From contig JAHJRB010000103.1 of the NCBI GenBank assembly GCA_018831025.1, forward strand, positions 1-15,602: a stretch of DNA of 15,602 bases, in the 5' to 3' direction. The stretch comes from Nanobdellota archaeon. GTDB lineage: Archaea > Nanobdellota > Nanobdellia > SCGC-AAA011-G17 > ARS1403. Both the position numbers and the translations under genes were made by a program. Below, piece after piece: positions 5,733 through 12,760 of the stretch. The notes beneath the pieces are model-generated. The model was not told the origin of the DNA, did not search any database, and saw only the letters and a program-made list of their open reading frames with translations. Every line of letters starts with the position of its first letter. The first letter of the stretch is position 1.

Positions 5733-6346
5733 TTTTTTAATATTACTTCGTGATAGATTAAAGCGCCTTTTAACGACCATCTTATTTTAACTAATTTAAA
5801 GTTTGTTTCTTTCAATATATTATTCAACCAAGGTTTATTTCTATATAAAGATACTTCATCTGGAAAAAACTGTTTACGGAATATAAATCCTAAAGAGGAG
5901 AAGATTAAATTAATAGGACCATAAACAGAAGGCCAGAATAAAATGCAATAAGAATCTTTTTTTAGAGTTCTATAAAATTCATTTAAAATTTTTATAATAT
6001 CTTCTTTATGAAAATGCTCCATTACTCCTAGATTAAAAATGCCGTCTATTGAGTTATTTTTAAATGGAAGGGATAAGATATTTGCGTTTACTTTAGAATC
6101 TATTGGTAAATTTTTATTTACTTTTTTTAAAACTAAATGAGATAAATCTAAAGCTATTATTTTTCTGTTTTTTATTTTTAAAGAAGTTTCAGAAGAACCA
6201 GAACCTGCATCTAGGAATAATCCTTCTTTAGGGAAATATTTGGATAAAGTTGAAGAAAGTTCAGAAGCTATAATTTTTTCTCTTACTAATGTAAAAATAG
6301 AAGTTTTACCTTCCTGTTTCCAGTAATTATCCCAGTTTTTAGCCAT
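5729..6346 (-). CDS. Class I SAM-dependent methyltransferase
   Basis: A 205-residue Methyltransf_11-type enzyme. Motif I is LFLDAGSGSSET (43-54), motif II the acidic strand end KIIALDLSH (62-70), followed by LPFKNNSIDGIFNLGVMEHF, the post-II/III region typical of this clan, and a C-terminal half with WPSVYGPINLIFSSLGFIFR that may bind a hydrophobic substrate. It has no own membrane segment of clear length. It is first in a two-gene minus-strand unit and overlaps the glycosyltransferase by ATGA, so the two are translationally coupled; this suggests methylation of a sugar or lipid-linked intermediate, but the substrate is not visible from sequence. A TATA-like element 25-31 bp before the ATG at 6346 supports this start. 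Confidence 0.85.
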   Translation of the reverse strand: MAKNWDNYWKQEGKTSIFTLVREKIIASELSSTLSKYFPKEGLFLDAGSGSSETSLKIKNRKIIALDLSHLVLKKVNKNLPIDSKVNANILSLPFKNNSIDGIFNLGVMEHFHKEDIIKILNEFYRTLKKDSYCILFWPSVYGPINLIFSSLGFIFRKQFFPDEVSLYRNKPWLNNILKETNFKLVKIRWSLKGALIYHEVILKK

Positions 6347-6370
6347 GTTATATTTTAGGATAGAAAAGGA

Positions 6371-6378
6371 ATATAAGG
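6371..6378 (-). promoter_or_regulatory. TATA-like element of the methyltransferase unit
   Basis: On the minus strand CCTTATAT lies 25-32 bp before the ATG at 6346, consistent with a leaderless transcript that separates this unit from the upstream split gene. Confidence 0.4.
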
Positions 6379-6387
6379 GTTTTTGTT

Positions 6388-6402
6388 TTAAAAGTTAAAA
6401 AG
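6388..6402 (-). terminator. Possible T-tract terminator of the split gene
   Basis: Just after the stop at 6413 the minus strand reads CTTTTTAACTTT (6402-6391), a double T-tract of the kind that ends archaeal transcription without a hairpin. Runs of T are common in this AT-rich DNA, so support is modest. Confidence 0.3.
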
Positions 6403-6412
6403 ATATCAAGAA

Positions 6413-7381
6413 TTAAGCAGGAACTTCAACTTCTTCAACTACTTCTGGTTTTTTTACACCAAGCCACATTTCATATTTTTCTCTAGCTTCTTCAGGAGAT
6501 AAAGGTTCTACAGGATAAAATCCCTTACTTACTCTAGGAACAGCTCCAGCAGCTTCTTCACTAATATCATTTAATCTCTCTTGATTTTCTCTTAAAACTG
6601 CATGTGCTGTATCAATAAGATTAATAGGAACACTAAAACCAACATTTCTCACAGCTTTTTTACCATTTTTTGATAATCCCCTATAATTTATTCCTTCTGG
6701 TAAAAGTGCTTTTAATCTTTGAGCAGTTCTATCACTATATCTTCCAACACCCATTAACTCTTTAAACATAGGTCTTGCTCTTCCTAATTTACTTAAATCT
6801 AACACATGTTCAGCAACATAAGCAACATCTTCATGACTACTGTGTAAAGCAGAATAACCGATTACAGCTTTACCTAAATGAGGTCCCATTTTATCTAAAT
6901 GTCTTAGTTTTTCTAAGACTGTTGGTTGTAAAATCTTATCAGCAAACTCACTTATATCCGTTCTATCAAATTCTGTACATAATGCAATATAAATTTCTTC
7001 GGGTAATTCAGCATTACCCATTGCTTCTGCACCTGCTAAGGCTTCTAAAGGCATTTCTCTTATTCTTTCATCCCTATCTCTATGAAGGGAATAAGAAGGT
7101 CTTCTTGTTTCTCCTTTCATTCTTTTAAGAACATTATTAACAAAACCAGCTGAAAGTGTTGTAAATAAAGCTTCTGCTCTTCTAACTGTATCTGCAAAAG
7201 TATTTTCCTCATCTACGTAATCTCTAGCGTTTCCATTAAAATCAGGCATTGAAAAAGACCAACTTTTATCTTCTAATCCATTATAAGTATTTGCGAAAGA
7301 TCTTAATGCTCTTGTTAATTCAACATCACTAGTTATTACCCCAGGTTTTAAGATATCAATATCATACCCCCCCTTCATCAT
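6413..7381 (-). pseudogene. C-terminal part (322 aa if started at 7381) of a split helical protein of unknown function
   Basis: Second half of a gene interrupted at the seven-G run 7367-7373. Its frame could begin at tandem ATGs (7381, 7378) but these sit inside the end of the first half with no clear ribosome site, and the frame only shifts by one base from the first half. Dropping one G would join the two into a continuous product of about 504 residues. This part is rich in Ala, Glu, Leu and Arg and poorer in Lys than neighbours. It looks all-helical and repeat-like in the middle (SEFADKILQPTVLEKLRHL, VAYVAEHVLDLSKLGRARP), suggesting a HEAT/ARM-like solenoid, and ends in an acidic Pro/Val tail (KKPEVVEEVEVPA). 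I do not recognise a family. It may instead be expressed as a separate coupled gene or by programmed shifting. Confidence 0.6.
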
Positions 7382-7928
7382 CTTTTAAATCTTCGGCAGT
7401 ACCAAATATTTCATCTACAATTGAAGGAGTAACTTCCCTATCATAAACATCAACAGCATCTTTCAATGCGCTTAATAAATGAATATTTCCAAATTGGTCT
7501 ATAGGGACTATTTGTAACATTCTATCAACAATATCATGTTCTCCACGTAAACCATATTGTAAAGCGACATGAGTTAGATAATTATTCTTTTTAATGCCCC
7601 TTAATTTTCCTCCAAGACCATCTAAATTAGAAACAACAACTTCAGGATCTAAAGTTCCATTTTCAATAACCTCTGTGATTTCTCTAGCAACTATAGTTCT
7701 TTGGTCAAATTCAGGAAAACTAGCTATTGTTTCTCCAAGTTCTTCACCATGTTTAGTATAAGCCCCTAAAGCTTGAGGTAGAATTGTTTTGTAAGCAGAA
7801 GATTGGGCAAGAAGTTCAATAGATTTTGGAACATCCAATTGTCTTTCATTAACTAATCTATAGGCAGTAACTGCATCTCCTTGACTAACTGCTACTTGTG
7901 CAAACATTGCTTTTGCTTCTATAGACAT
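7362..7928 (-). pseudogene. N-terminal part (188 aa) of the same split helical protein
   Basis: First half of the interrupted gene. The start at 7928 is well supported: a TATA box (TTTATAAAT complement at 7951-7959) lies 23-31 bp upstream, giving a leaderless mRNA. The product is helical with short repeat-like units (AKAMFAQVAVSQGDAVTAYR, KSIELLAQSSAYKTILPQAL, TIVAREITEVIENG, DIVDRMLQIVPIDQFG), the look of a TPR/HEAT-type repeat protein, and stops soon after DDEGGV at a TGA (7364-7362) directly after the G run. Removing one G continues the frame as DDEGGYDIDILKPG. Composition is the same as in the following part, which supports one ancestral gene. Causes could be sequencing or assembly error, a true mutation, phase variation in the G run, or programmed +1 shifting. 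Confidence 0.6.
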
Positions 7929-7950
7929 GTAATTTTCTTAATCTATAATA

Positions 7951-7959
7951 TTTATAAAT
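7951..7959 (-). promoter_or_regulatory. TATA box of the split gene
   Basis: TTTATAAAT (its complement reads ATTTATAAA) is 23-31 bp before the start codon at 7928, a good archaeal TATA box with leaderless spacing. Confidence 0.55.
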
Positions 7960-7991
7960 GTTACTATTTTAAAATTAATAATATTTTTATA

Positions 7992-8007
7992 GAAAAGAAA
8001 TATAAAG
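7992..8007 (+). promoter_or_regulatory. BRE/TATA element of the 8031 gene
   Basis: GAAAAGAAATATAAAG has a purine-rich BRE-like part followed by ATATAAA, centred about 28 bp before the ATG at 8031. With the TATA box at 7951-7959 it makes this 102-bp gap a pair of separate divergent promoters. Confidence 0.5.
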
Positions 8008-8030
8008 TTAATTGTTATTTTATACCATAG

Positions 8031-8513
8031 ATGAAACATATTGGTTGGTGTTTAGATCAAATACAAATTGCAATGATGCCTATGCCTAAAGAAGTTATTT
8101 CTCCAGAAGATAAAGTAAAAGCTAATGATATACTTGATAAAATTGAAGAATATCTAAAGACCTTAGCTGAATTAATACTAAATCCTGGATTTAAGGAAAA
8201 AATACATCAATTAGAAAATGCTTCATCTGAAGGAGCTAGATTACAAGCACATGAAATTGAAGAATTACTTAAAGATCTTGAACATATGTTGTACATATTA
8301 GAGTTATATATTACTAATTTAAGAGATATAATCATAAATCATCCTGAACAATGGCATAACAAGGCAAAGGACTTATGTCAAATGATTTCTCAAAAATTTT
8401 GTGATGAATGGGGAGAATTACAAGAAAAATTTAGAATTGCAGTCCACTCAGAAGAAGAGTTAAGACAACTTATAACTTCTGAAAAACATTTAGCAGAATT
8501 TGTTGGAAACTAA
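8031..8513 (+). CDS. Helical protein of unknown function (160 aa)
   Basis: I do not recognise a family. The 160-residue product appears entirely alpha-helical, with long amphipathic helices: about 25-50 (EDKVKANDILDKIEEYLKTL), 54-65, 71-105 (IEELLKDLEHMLYILELYIT), and 108-150. This suggests a helical bundle or coiled coil. Three cysteines (C7, C117, C124) do not form a recognisable metal motif. There is no signal peptide or membrane segment. The start is supported by a TATA element about 28 bp upstream and the absence of a ribosome site, so the mRNA is probably leaderless. It is divergent from the split helical protein and its stop overlaps the end of the convergent radical SAM gene by 4 bp. 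Strong coding character, no inferred function. Confidence 0.75.
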   Translation: MKHIGWCLDQIQIAMMPMPKEVISPEDKVKANDILDKIEEYLKTLAELILNPGFKEKIHQLENASSEGARLQAHEIEELLKDLEHMLYILELYITNLRDIIINHPEQWHNKAKDLCQMISQKFCDEWGELQEKFRIAVHSEEELRQLITSEKHLAEFVGN

Positions 8514-9934
8514 CTATTTTTCAAATTAAATTTTAAGAAAGATAATCCTCCGCTTATTATCTTAGAACGCATATTTTTATCTTTTAATTTTTTTGTAAAG
8601 TACCAGATTATTTTAGGTCTTAAGTAGAAAGTTCTCCAGGCTTTTCTGTAATATTTTTCTATTTCTTCTCTAGTAAAACCATTTGGAACAAAATTATCTG
8701 CGGCAAACATCGAGACTTTTTTCCAGTCTTTATCTAAAGTACCATATTTATCTGCTAAATGATAGCCCATAGCTCCTGGAAACGGAGTAAAGCAGGTCAT
8801 GTGAAATTCATCTAAAGGAGCTTTTTTTATAAAATCTAAAGTTTCTTGTATTGTTTCTCTAGTTTCTCCGTAATTGCCTATCATAAATAATCCTTTTATT
8901 TTTATTCCAGCTTCTTTAGTAAGTTTTAAAGCTTCTAAAGATTTTTCCACTGTAATGTTTTTATTTAAAATTTTTAATATTTTATTGCTGCCAGATTCTA
9001 AGCCGTAGTTTATCTGCCAACAACCTGCTTTTTTTAATAAATCCAGGATTTCTTTGTTTACCATGTCAACTCTTCCCATTATTGAAAAAGTAATGTCAAT
9101 TTTTTCATGTATTATCCTGTTGCAGATTTCTTTTAATCTTGGTCTTAAAGCCAAGAAATTGTCATCCTCTATGAATAAATCTTTTATTTTATAGTTGCTG
9201 ATTAAATGTTTAATCATGTTAATTACATAGTCTGCTGAGTAACCTCTGATTTTATTTCCAAAGACTTTTTTATCACAAAACACACATTGACCTGGACAAC
9301 CTCGAGATGTAATTAATAATGTAGCTGGACTTCTATGCAAGGAATCTGCAGCTGGTTGATAATATTTTAATAAATTAGGTAATAAATCCCAAGCAGGAAA
9401 TGGTAGTTTATCTAAGTCGCAAATAAAAGGTCTAGGCAAAGTAAACTTTAATGAAGAATTTTTTCTAATTAATAATCCTTTAACATTATCTAAAGGTTTT
9501 TTGCTATCTAAATTTTTTAATAATTCAGGTAATGTTTCTTCTGCCTCTCCTATAACCCCTATATTAAATTCTGGAAATTTTTTTAAAGTTTCTTCTGGAA
9601 CTGCAGTTATATGGGGACCGCCTAAGATTGTAATAATTTTTGGATTTAGCTGCTTAACCTTTTTTGCTACTTCTGCTGCGTTAAATATTGAGATTGTGGT
9701 AGAGGTGATTGCTAAATAAGTTGGAGAAAATTTTAAAATTTCTTTTACTGTTTCATTAATATCTAACTTAAAGGTCATAGCATCTAATATTTTAGTTTCA
9801 TAGTCATTATTTCTCGTAATAGCTGCTAAGATAGCTACCCCTAATGGAGGCAATTCACTTCCTCCACCTTCTAAATTTTTATACAAGTCTCTAAGACTAA
9901 GTGGCGGATTTAGGAACAAAATTTTGGATTTCAT
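8510..9934 (-). CDS. B12-binding domain radical SAM protein (full length, 474 aa)
   Basis: Radical SAM enzyme with an N-terminal cobalamin-binding domain, the architecture of BchE-like methyltransferases and cyclases. Residues about 1-150 are the B12 domain (ILFLNPPLSLRD, ELPPLGVAILAA, ILGGPHITAVPEE at 104-116, IGEAEETLPELL). The 4Fe-4S cluster motif is TSRGCPGQCVFC (209-220; C213, C217, C220). Further landmarks are EDDNFLALRPR, FSIMGRVDMV and INYGLESGSNKILKILNK, typical strands of the radical SAM barrel, followed by a C-terminal helical part. The B12 domain has DAMTF where DxHxxG would be, so cobalt would lack the usual lower His ligand. The start codon is preceded 22-32 bp upstream by a TATA-like GCTTTTTAATC. 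The substrate cannot be told; lipid, hopanoid-like or natural-product roles are all possible for this family. Confidence 0.9.
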   Translation of the reverse strand: MKSKILFLNPPLSLRDLYKNLEGGGSELPPLGVAILAAITRNNDYETKILDAMTFKLDINETVKEILKFSPTYLAITSTTISIFNAAEVAKKVKQLNPKIITILGGPHITAVPEETLKKFPEFNIGVIGEAEETLPELLKNLDSKKPLDNVKGLLIRKNSSLKFTLPRPFICDLDKLPFPAWDLLPNLLKYYQPAADSLHRSPATLLITSRGCPGQCVFCDKKVFGNKIRGYSADYVINMIKHLISNYKIKDLFIEDDNFLALRPRLKEICNRIIHEKIDITFSIMGRVDMVNKEILDLLKKAGCWQINYGLESGSNKILKILNKNITVEKSLEALKLTKEAGIKIKGLFMIGNYGETRETIQETLDFIKKAPLDEFHMTCFTPFPGAMGYHLADKYGTLDKDWKKVSMFAADNFVPNGFTREEIEKYYRKAWRTFYLRPKIIWYFTKKLKDKNMRSKIISGGLSFLKFNLKNS

Positions 9935-9955
9935 ACTTAAAATAGCTTAAAAAAT

Positions 9956-9966
9956 GATTAAAAAGC
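9956..9966 (-). promoter_or_regulatory. TATA-like element of the radical SAM gene
   Basis: On the minus strand AAGCTTTTTAATC-type sequence is centred about 27 bp before the ATG at 9934. It lies within the possible 5' extension of the divergent ureohydrolase frame, which argues that this extension is promoter DNA and not coding. Confidence 0.4.
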
Positions 9967-9981
9967 TTGCGGTTGAGAAAT

Positions 9982-9996
9982 GGAAAGATTTAAAAT
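9982..9996 (+). promoter_or_regulatory. BRE/TATA promoter of the ureohydrolase gene
   Basis: GGAAAGATTTAAAAT matches the BRE plus TATA arrangement also seen before grpE and the YIP1-like gene. It is 27-41 bp before the ATG at 10023, fitting a leaderless or near-leaderless transcript from that ATG and not from the upstream ATG at 9954. Confidence 0.5.
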
Positions 9997-10022
9997 CAAG
10001 AAGATTTATTTTATTATTTTTA

Positions 10023-10913
10023 ATGCATAGATATGGATTATTAGTGATACCGGATTGGTTGGGGAGTGCTAATAAAAATGGAGTTGAGTTGGGTCCTAGT
10101 TTTATAGAAAATTCTATTCTTTCAAGTGAATTAAAAAAAAGATTTTCCTGTTTTTCTAATATTAATGTTCCAGAACCAGATAAAAAACATTTAAATGGGG
10201 AATATAAAAATATAAAATACCTGCCCGAAATTAAAGAAATGTGTTTAGAGGCAAAGAAAGAAACTGAAAAAATAATTGAAGCAGGAGATGTTCCTGTAGT
10301 TTTAAATGGAGATGATAGTGCTTTAATTGGTGTCCTTACAGGAATAGCAAGTAAATTCGGGAATGATTACGCTTTAATCTATATTGATGCGCATGGAGAC
10401 ATTAACACTCCGGAGAGTTCTCCTAGCGGAAAAATATTCGGAATGGTGCTTGCACATCTAATGGGGTTGGGGAATAAAGAATTAATAAAATTAAATGGAA
10501 AGTTTCCTTCTTTGAAAAAAGAAAATCTAATTCTAATTGGGCAGAGAGATTTAGATCCTGGAGAGGTTGTTTTTATTAAAGAGAATAATATTAACACATT
10601 TAGTGCTGAGGAAGTTAATGAAAAATCTTCTAAAGAAGTAGTGGAAAATATTTTTTCAAGATTAAATGGTATTAATGAAGTATTTGTACATATTGATTTA
10701 GATGTTCTTGATCCTGAAGAATGCAGCGGTTTTTCCATGCCGGTTCCAAATGGGATAAAAATAAAAAAATTAATTAGATTAGTTAAAGAAATAATTAAAA
10801 AAAGCCCAAAAAATATAGGATTAAGTGTTGGGGAGTATAATCCAAAAAAAGACAAGAAAAATAAAACAAGAAATGTTACATTAAAGATAATAAAAGATTA
10901 TATTAACAATTAA
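10023..10913 (+). CDS. Ureohydrolase superfamily (arginase/agmatinase-like) protein with altered active site
   Basis: Homologue of the Mn-dependent arginase/agmatinase/formiminoglutamase family. I choose the ATG at 10023 (296 aa) over the in-frame ATG at 9954: the product then begins at the first family strand (RYGLLVIPDWLG...NGVELGPSF) and a BRE/TATA box is correctly placed. Metal motifs: NGDDS (95-99), DAHGD (122-126), HIDLDVLDP (223-231), and EYNP (271-274, the conserved substrate Glu). Relative to rat arginase I the first metal-A ligand His101 is Asp98 here, the proton-shuttle His141 is Phe139 (GKIFG where GNIHG is usual) and Asn139 is Lys137; the other metal ligands (D122, H124, D126, D225, D227) remain. 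Standard arginase activity is therefore doubtful; a different amidinohydrolase reaction, different metal or non-catalytic role is possible. It overlaps the end of the PEBP gene by 4 bp. Confidence 0.85.
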   Translation: MHRYGLLVIPDWLGSANKNGVELGPSFIENSILSSELKKRFSCFSNINVPEPDKKHLNGEYKNIKYLPEIKEMCLEAKKETEKIIEAGDVPVVLNGDDSALIGVLTGIASKFGNDYALIYIDAHGDINTPESSPSGKIFGMVLAHLMGLGNKELIKLNGKFPSLKKENLILIGQRDLDPGEVVFIKENNINTFSAEEVNEKSSKEVVENIFSRLNGINEVFVHIDLDVLDPEECSGFSMPVPNGIKIKKLIRLVKEIIKKSPKNIGLSVGEYNPKKDKKNKTRNVTLKIIKDYINN

Positions 10914-11350
10914 ATTTTTCTGTACAAGCCAGTTAATTCTGTTTTAGCTAAAATACGTTCTTGCATAGCATTTTCTAATTTTTTCTTATCCGGGCTAAAT
11001 ATTTCCAAGACTATATCTAAAGCAAATAATTTGAAAACATATCTGTGGGTGCCGGAAGGGGGGCAAGGGCCATTGTAGTTTCTGTTGCTCCAGCTATTTT
11101 CCCCTTGCTCTCCAACTATTGAATTTTCTTGTATTTTTGTTGTAGAAGGAGGAATATTAAATAAAATCCAATGAATCCAAGAACCGCTTGGAGCATCTGG
11201 GTCGTCTAAAATTAAAACTAAACTTTTTGTTTCTAAGGGAATATTTTCTATATTTAACTCGGGATTAATATCGTCTCCTTGACAGGTAAATTTAGATGGA
11301 ATTTTTCCATTATTCTGAAAATCTGGGCTTGAAAGTGTTAAATCTGACAT
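10910..11350 (-). CDS. PEBP family protein (YbhB/YbcL type)
   Basis: A 146-residue cytoplasmic member of the phosphatidylethanolamine-binding protein family, prokaryotic YbhB/YbcL branch (annotated as Raf kinase inhibitor-like). Landmarks: IPSKFTCQGDDINPEL (17-32), the anion-pocket motif LDDPDAPSG (48-56), WIHWILFNIP (58-67), and GPCPPSGTHRYVF (94-106) that closes the ligand pocket. All conserved pocket residues (D50, P51, D52, H60, G100, H102, R103) are present and no signal peptide is seen. The biological role in archaea is unknown; small-molecule or phosphorylated ligand binding is the family expectation. A TATA-like element about 24 bp before the ATG at 11350 marks the promoter, divergent from RNase J with a 72-bp gap. 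Confidence 0.93.
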   Translation of the reverse strand: MSDLTLSSPDFQNNGKIPSKFTCQGDDINPELNIENIPLETKSLVLILDDPDAPSGSWIHWILFNIPPSTTKIQENSIVGEQGENSWSNRNYNGPCPPSGTHRYVFKLFALDIVLEIFSPDKKKLENAMQERILAKTELTGLYRKI

Positions 11351-11368
11351 TTTTATTCATATTTCTTA

Positions 11369-11378
11369 CTTTTAAATT
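11369..11378 (-). promoter_or_regulatory. TATA-like element of the PEBP gene
   Basis: The minus strand reads AATTTAAAAG, 19-28 bp before the ATG at 11350. The match is weak but the spacing is similar to other starts. Confidence 0.35.
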
Positions 11379-11382
11379 AAAA

Positions 11383-11398
11383 CGAAGGTTTTTATAAA
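11383..11398 (+). promoter_or_regulatory. BRE/TATA promoter of RNase J
   Basis: CGAAGGTTTTTATAAA combines a purine-rich BRE and a TATA box centred about 29 bp before the ATG at 11423. No ribosome site precedes the ATG, so the mRNA is probably leaderless. Confidence 0.55.
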
Positions 11399-11422
11399 GA
11401 TATTGAAAAGAAGTAACTGTAA

Positions 11423-12760
11423 ATGATAGAAATATGTACAGTTGGAGGTTTTAGCGAGGTAGGCAGAAATATGACTGCTGTGAAGATAGATGATGAAGTT
11501 GTAATATTTGATATGGGATTATGTCTGCCTAAGATTATTAATTTTGAAGAGGAAGGAGGACATAGAGAGAATTTAACAGCTCAAGGACTTATTAAAATGG
11601 GAGCAATACCTAATGATAACGTAATAAAAAAATGGAGACATAATGTAAAGGCTATTGCGCTTACTCACTGCCATTTAGACCACTCGGCCGCAATACCTTA
11701 TCTTGCTAAGCATTATAGAAAAGTACCTATATTCGGAACTCCTTATAGTATTGAAGTTTTAAGAAGGATGTTGAGGGATGATAAGATAGATATGAAGAAT
11801 CCATTAAAGATCCTTAATCCAAATTCTAAGTTTAAGATAAGCAAAAATTTAGAGATTGAATTTATTAATATGACTCATTCAACTCCTCAGACTGTAATGA
11901 TTGCACTGCATTCTAAATACGGAACTATAATTTATGCGAATGATTTTAAGTTTGATAATAATCCTATTGTTGGAAAAAAGCCTAATATTGAAAGATTAAA
12001 AGAGCTTGGAAAGGAAAATGTAATTGCGTTAATTGTTGATTCGCTTTATGGTAATAGTGAAAGAAAAACACCAAGTGAAAAGGTTGCTAGGGAGATGTTG
12101 AAAGATGTGATGCTAGGAACTGAGAGTTCTGAAAACCTAATTATAGCTACTACCTTTGCATCTCATATTGCCAGATTAAAAAGCATTGTGGATTTTGGGA
12201 AGGTATTAAAGAGGAAGATAGTATTTTTTGGAAGAAGTTTAGCTAAGTATACTGAAGCTGCGGAGAATATTAAATTAGTTGGTTTTAGTAAAGATGTAGA
12301 GGTACTTCCTTATAGAAGACAAATAGAGAAGAAATTAAAAGAGATTGAGAAAGATGGAAGAACAAAATATTTGATTGTATGCACTGGTAATCAAGGAGAG
12401 CCTGAAAGTGTATTGAGCAAAATGGCTGATGGAAGGATTCATTTTGATTTTTTGCCGCAAGACCACGTAATATTTTCATGCAGAACAATTCCCGATCCGC
12501 TTAACATAAAAAATAGGGAAAGATTAGAAGAAAATTTGAAGAAAAAGAAGGTAAGGATATTTACAGATATTCATCAATCAGGACATGCTGGTAGAGAAGA
12601 TTTAAGGGATTTAATTCAAATGTTGAATCCGCAGCATATTTTCCCAGCACATACACCTACTGAAGCACAGAGAGCTACGGCTGAGTTAGCTGAAGAAATT
12701 GGTTATGAGATTGGAAAGAATGTTCATTTGAGTAAAGATGGGCAGTTTGTTAAGTTATAG
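11423..12760 (+). CDS. rnj: Archaeal RNase J (metallo-beta-lactamase/beta-CASP ribonuclease)
   Basis: 5'-3' exoribonuclease of the beta-CASP family, acting in mRNA and rRNA turnover in the cytoplasm. The 445-residue length is that of archaeal RNase J, which lacks the bacterial C-terminal extension. Motifs: strand 1 MIEICTVGGFSEVGRN; motif 2 THCHLDH (residues 81-87) binding the two zinc ions; HST (about 152-154, motif 3 region); IIYANDFKFDNNP (motif 4 Asp); the beta-CASP insert with VDSLYG and IATTFASHIARLKSI; and the C-terminal motifs HQSGHAGREDL and FPAHTP (motif C His). All expected catalytic residues appear present. No KH domain precedes it, distinguishing it from archaeal CPSF1. It is monocistronic with its own promoter, and its last 37 bp overlap the convergent nucleotidyltransferase gene. 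Confidence 0.94.
   Translation: MIEICTVGGFSEVGRNMTAVKIDDEVVIFDMGLCLPKIINFEEEGGHRENLTAQGLIKMGAIPNDNVIKKWRHNVKAIALTHCHLDHSAAIPYLAKHYRKVPIFGTPYSIEVLRRMLRDDKIDMKNPLKILNPNSKFKISKNLEIEFINMTHSTPQTVMIALHSKYGTIIYANDFKFDNNPIVGKKPNIERLKELGKENVIALIVDSLYGNSERKTPSEKVAREMLKDVMLGTESSENLIIATTFASHIARLKSIVDFGKVLKRKIVFFGRSLAKYTEAAENIKLVGFSKDVEVLPYRRQIEKKLKEIEKDGRTKYLIVCTGNQGEPESVLSKMADGRIHFDFLPQDHVIFSCRTIPDPLNIKNRERLEENLKKKKVRIFTDIHQSGHAGREDLRDLIQMLNPQHIFPAHTPTEAQRATAELAEEIGYEIGKNVHLSKDGQFVKL

Noticed and set aside
5733..5780. Upstream ATG start for the glycosyltransferase adding 16 residues
   Set aside because: The extension is inside the methyltransferase coding region and precedes the first conserved strand; the ATGA overlap at 5729-5732 is the more natural start.
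6775..7128. Open frame on the plus strand opposite the split helical gene
   Set aside because: Its translation is Leu/Tyr/His-rich and low complexity, typical of antisense of helical coding DNA, with no promoter.
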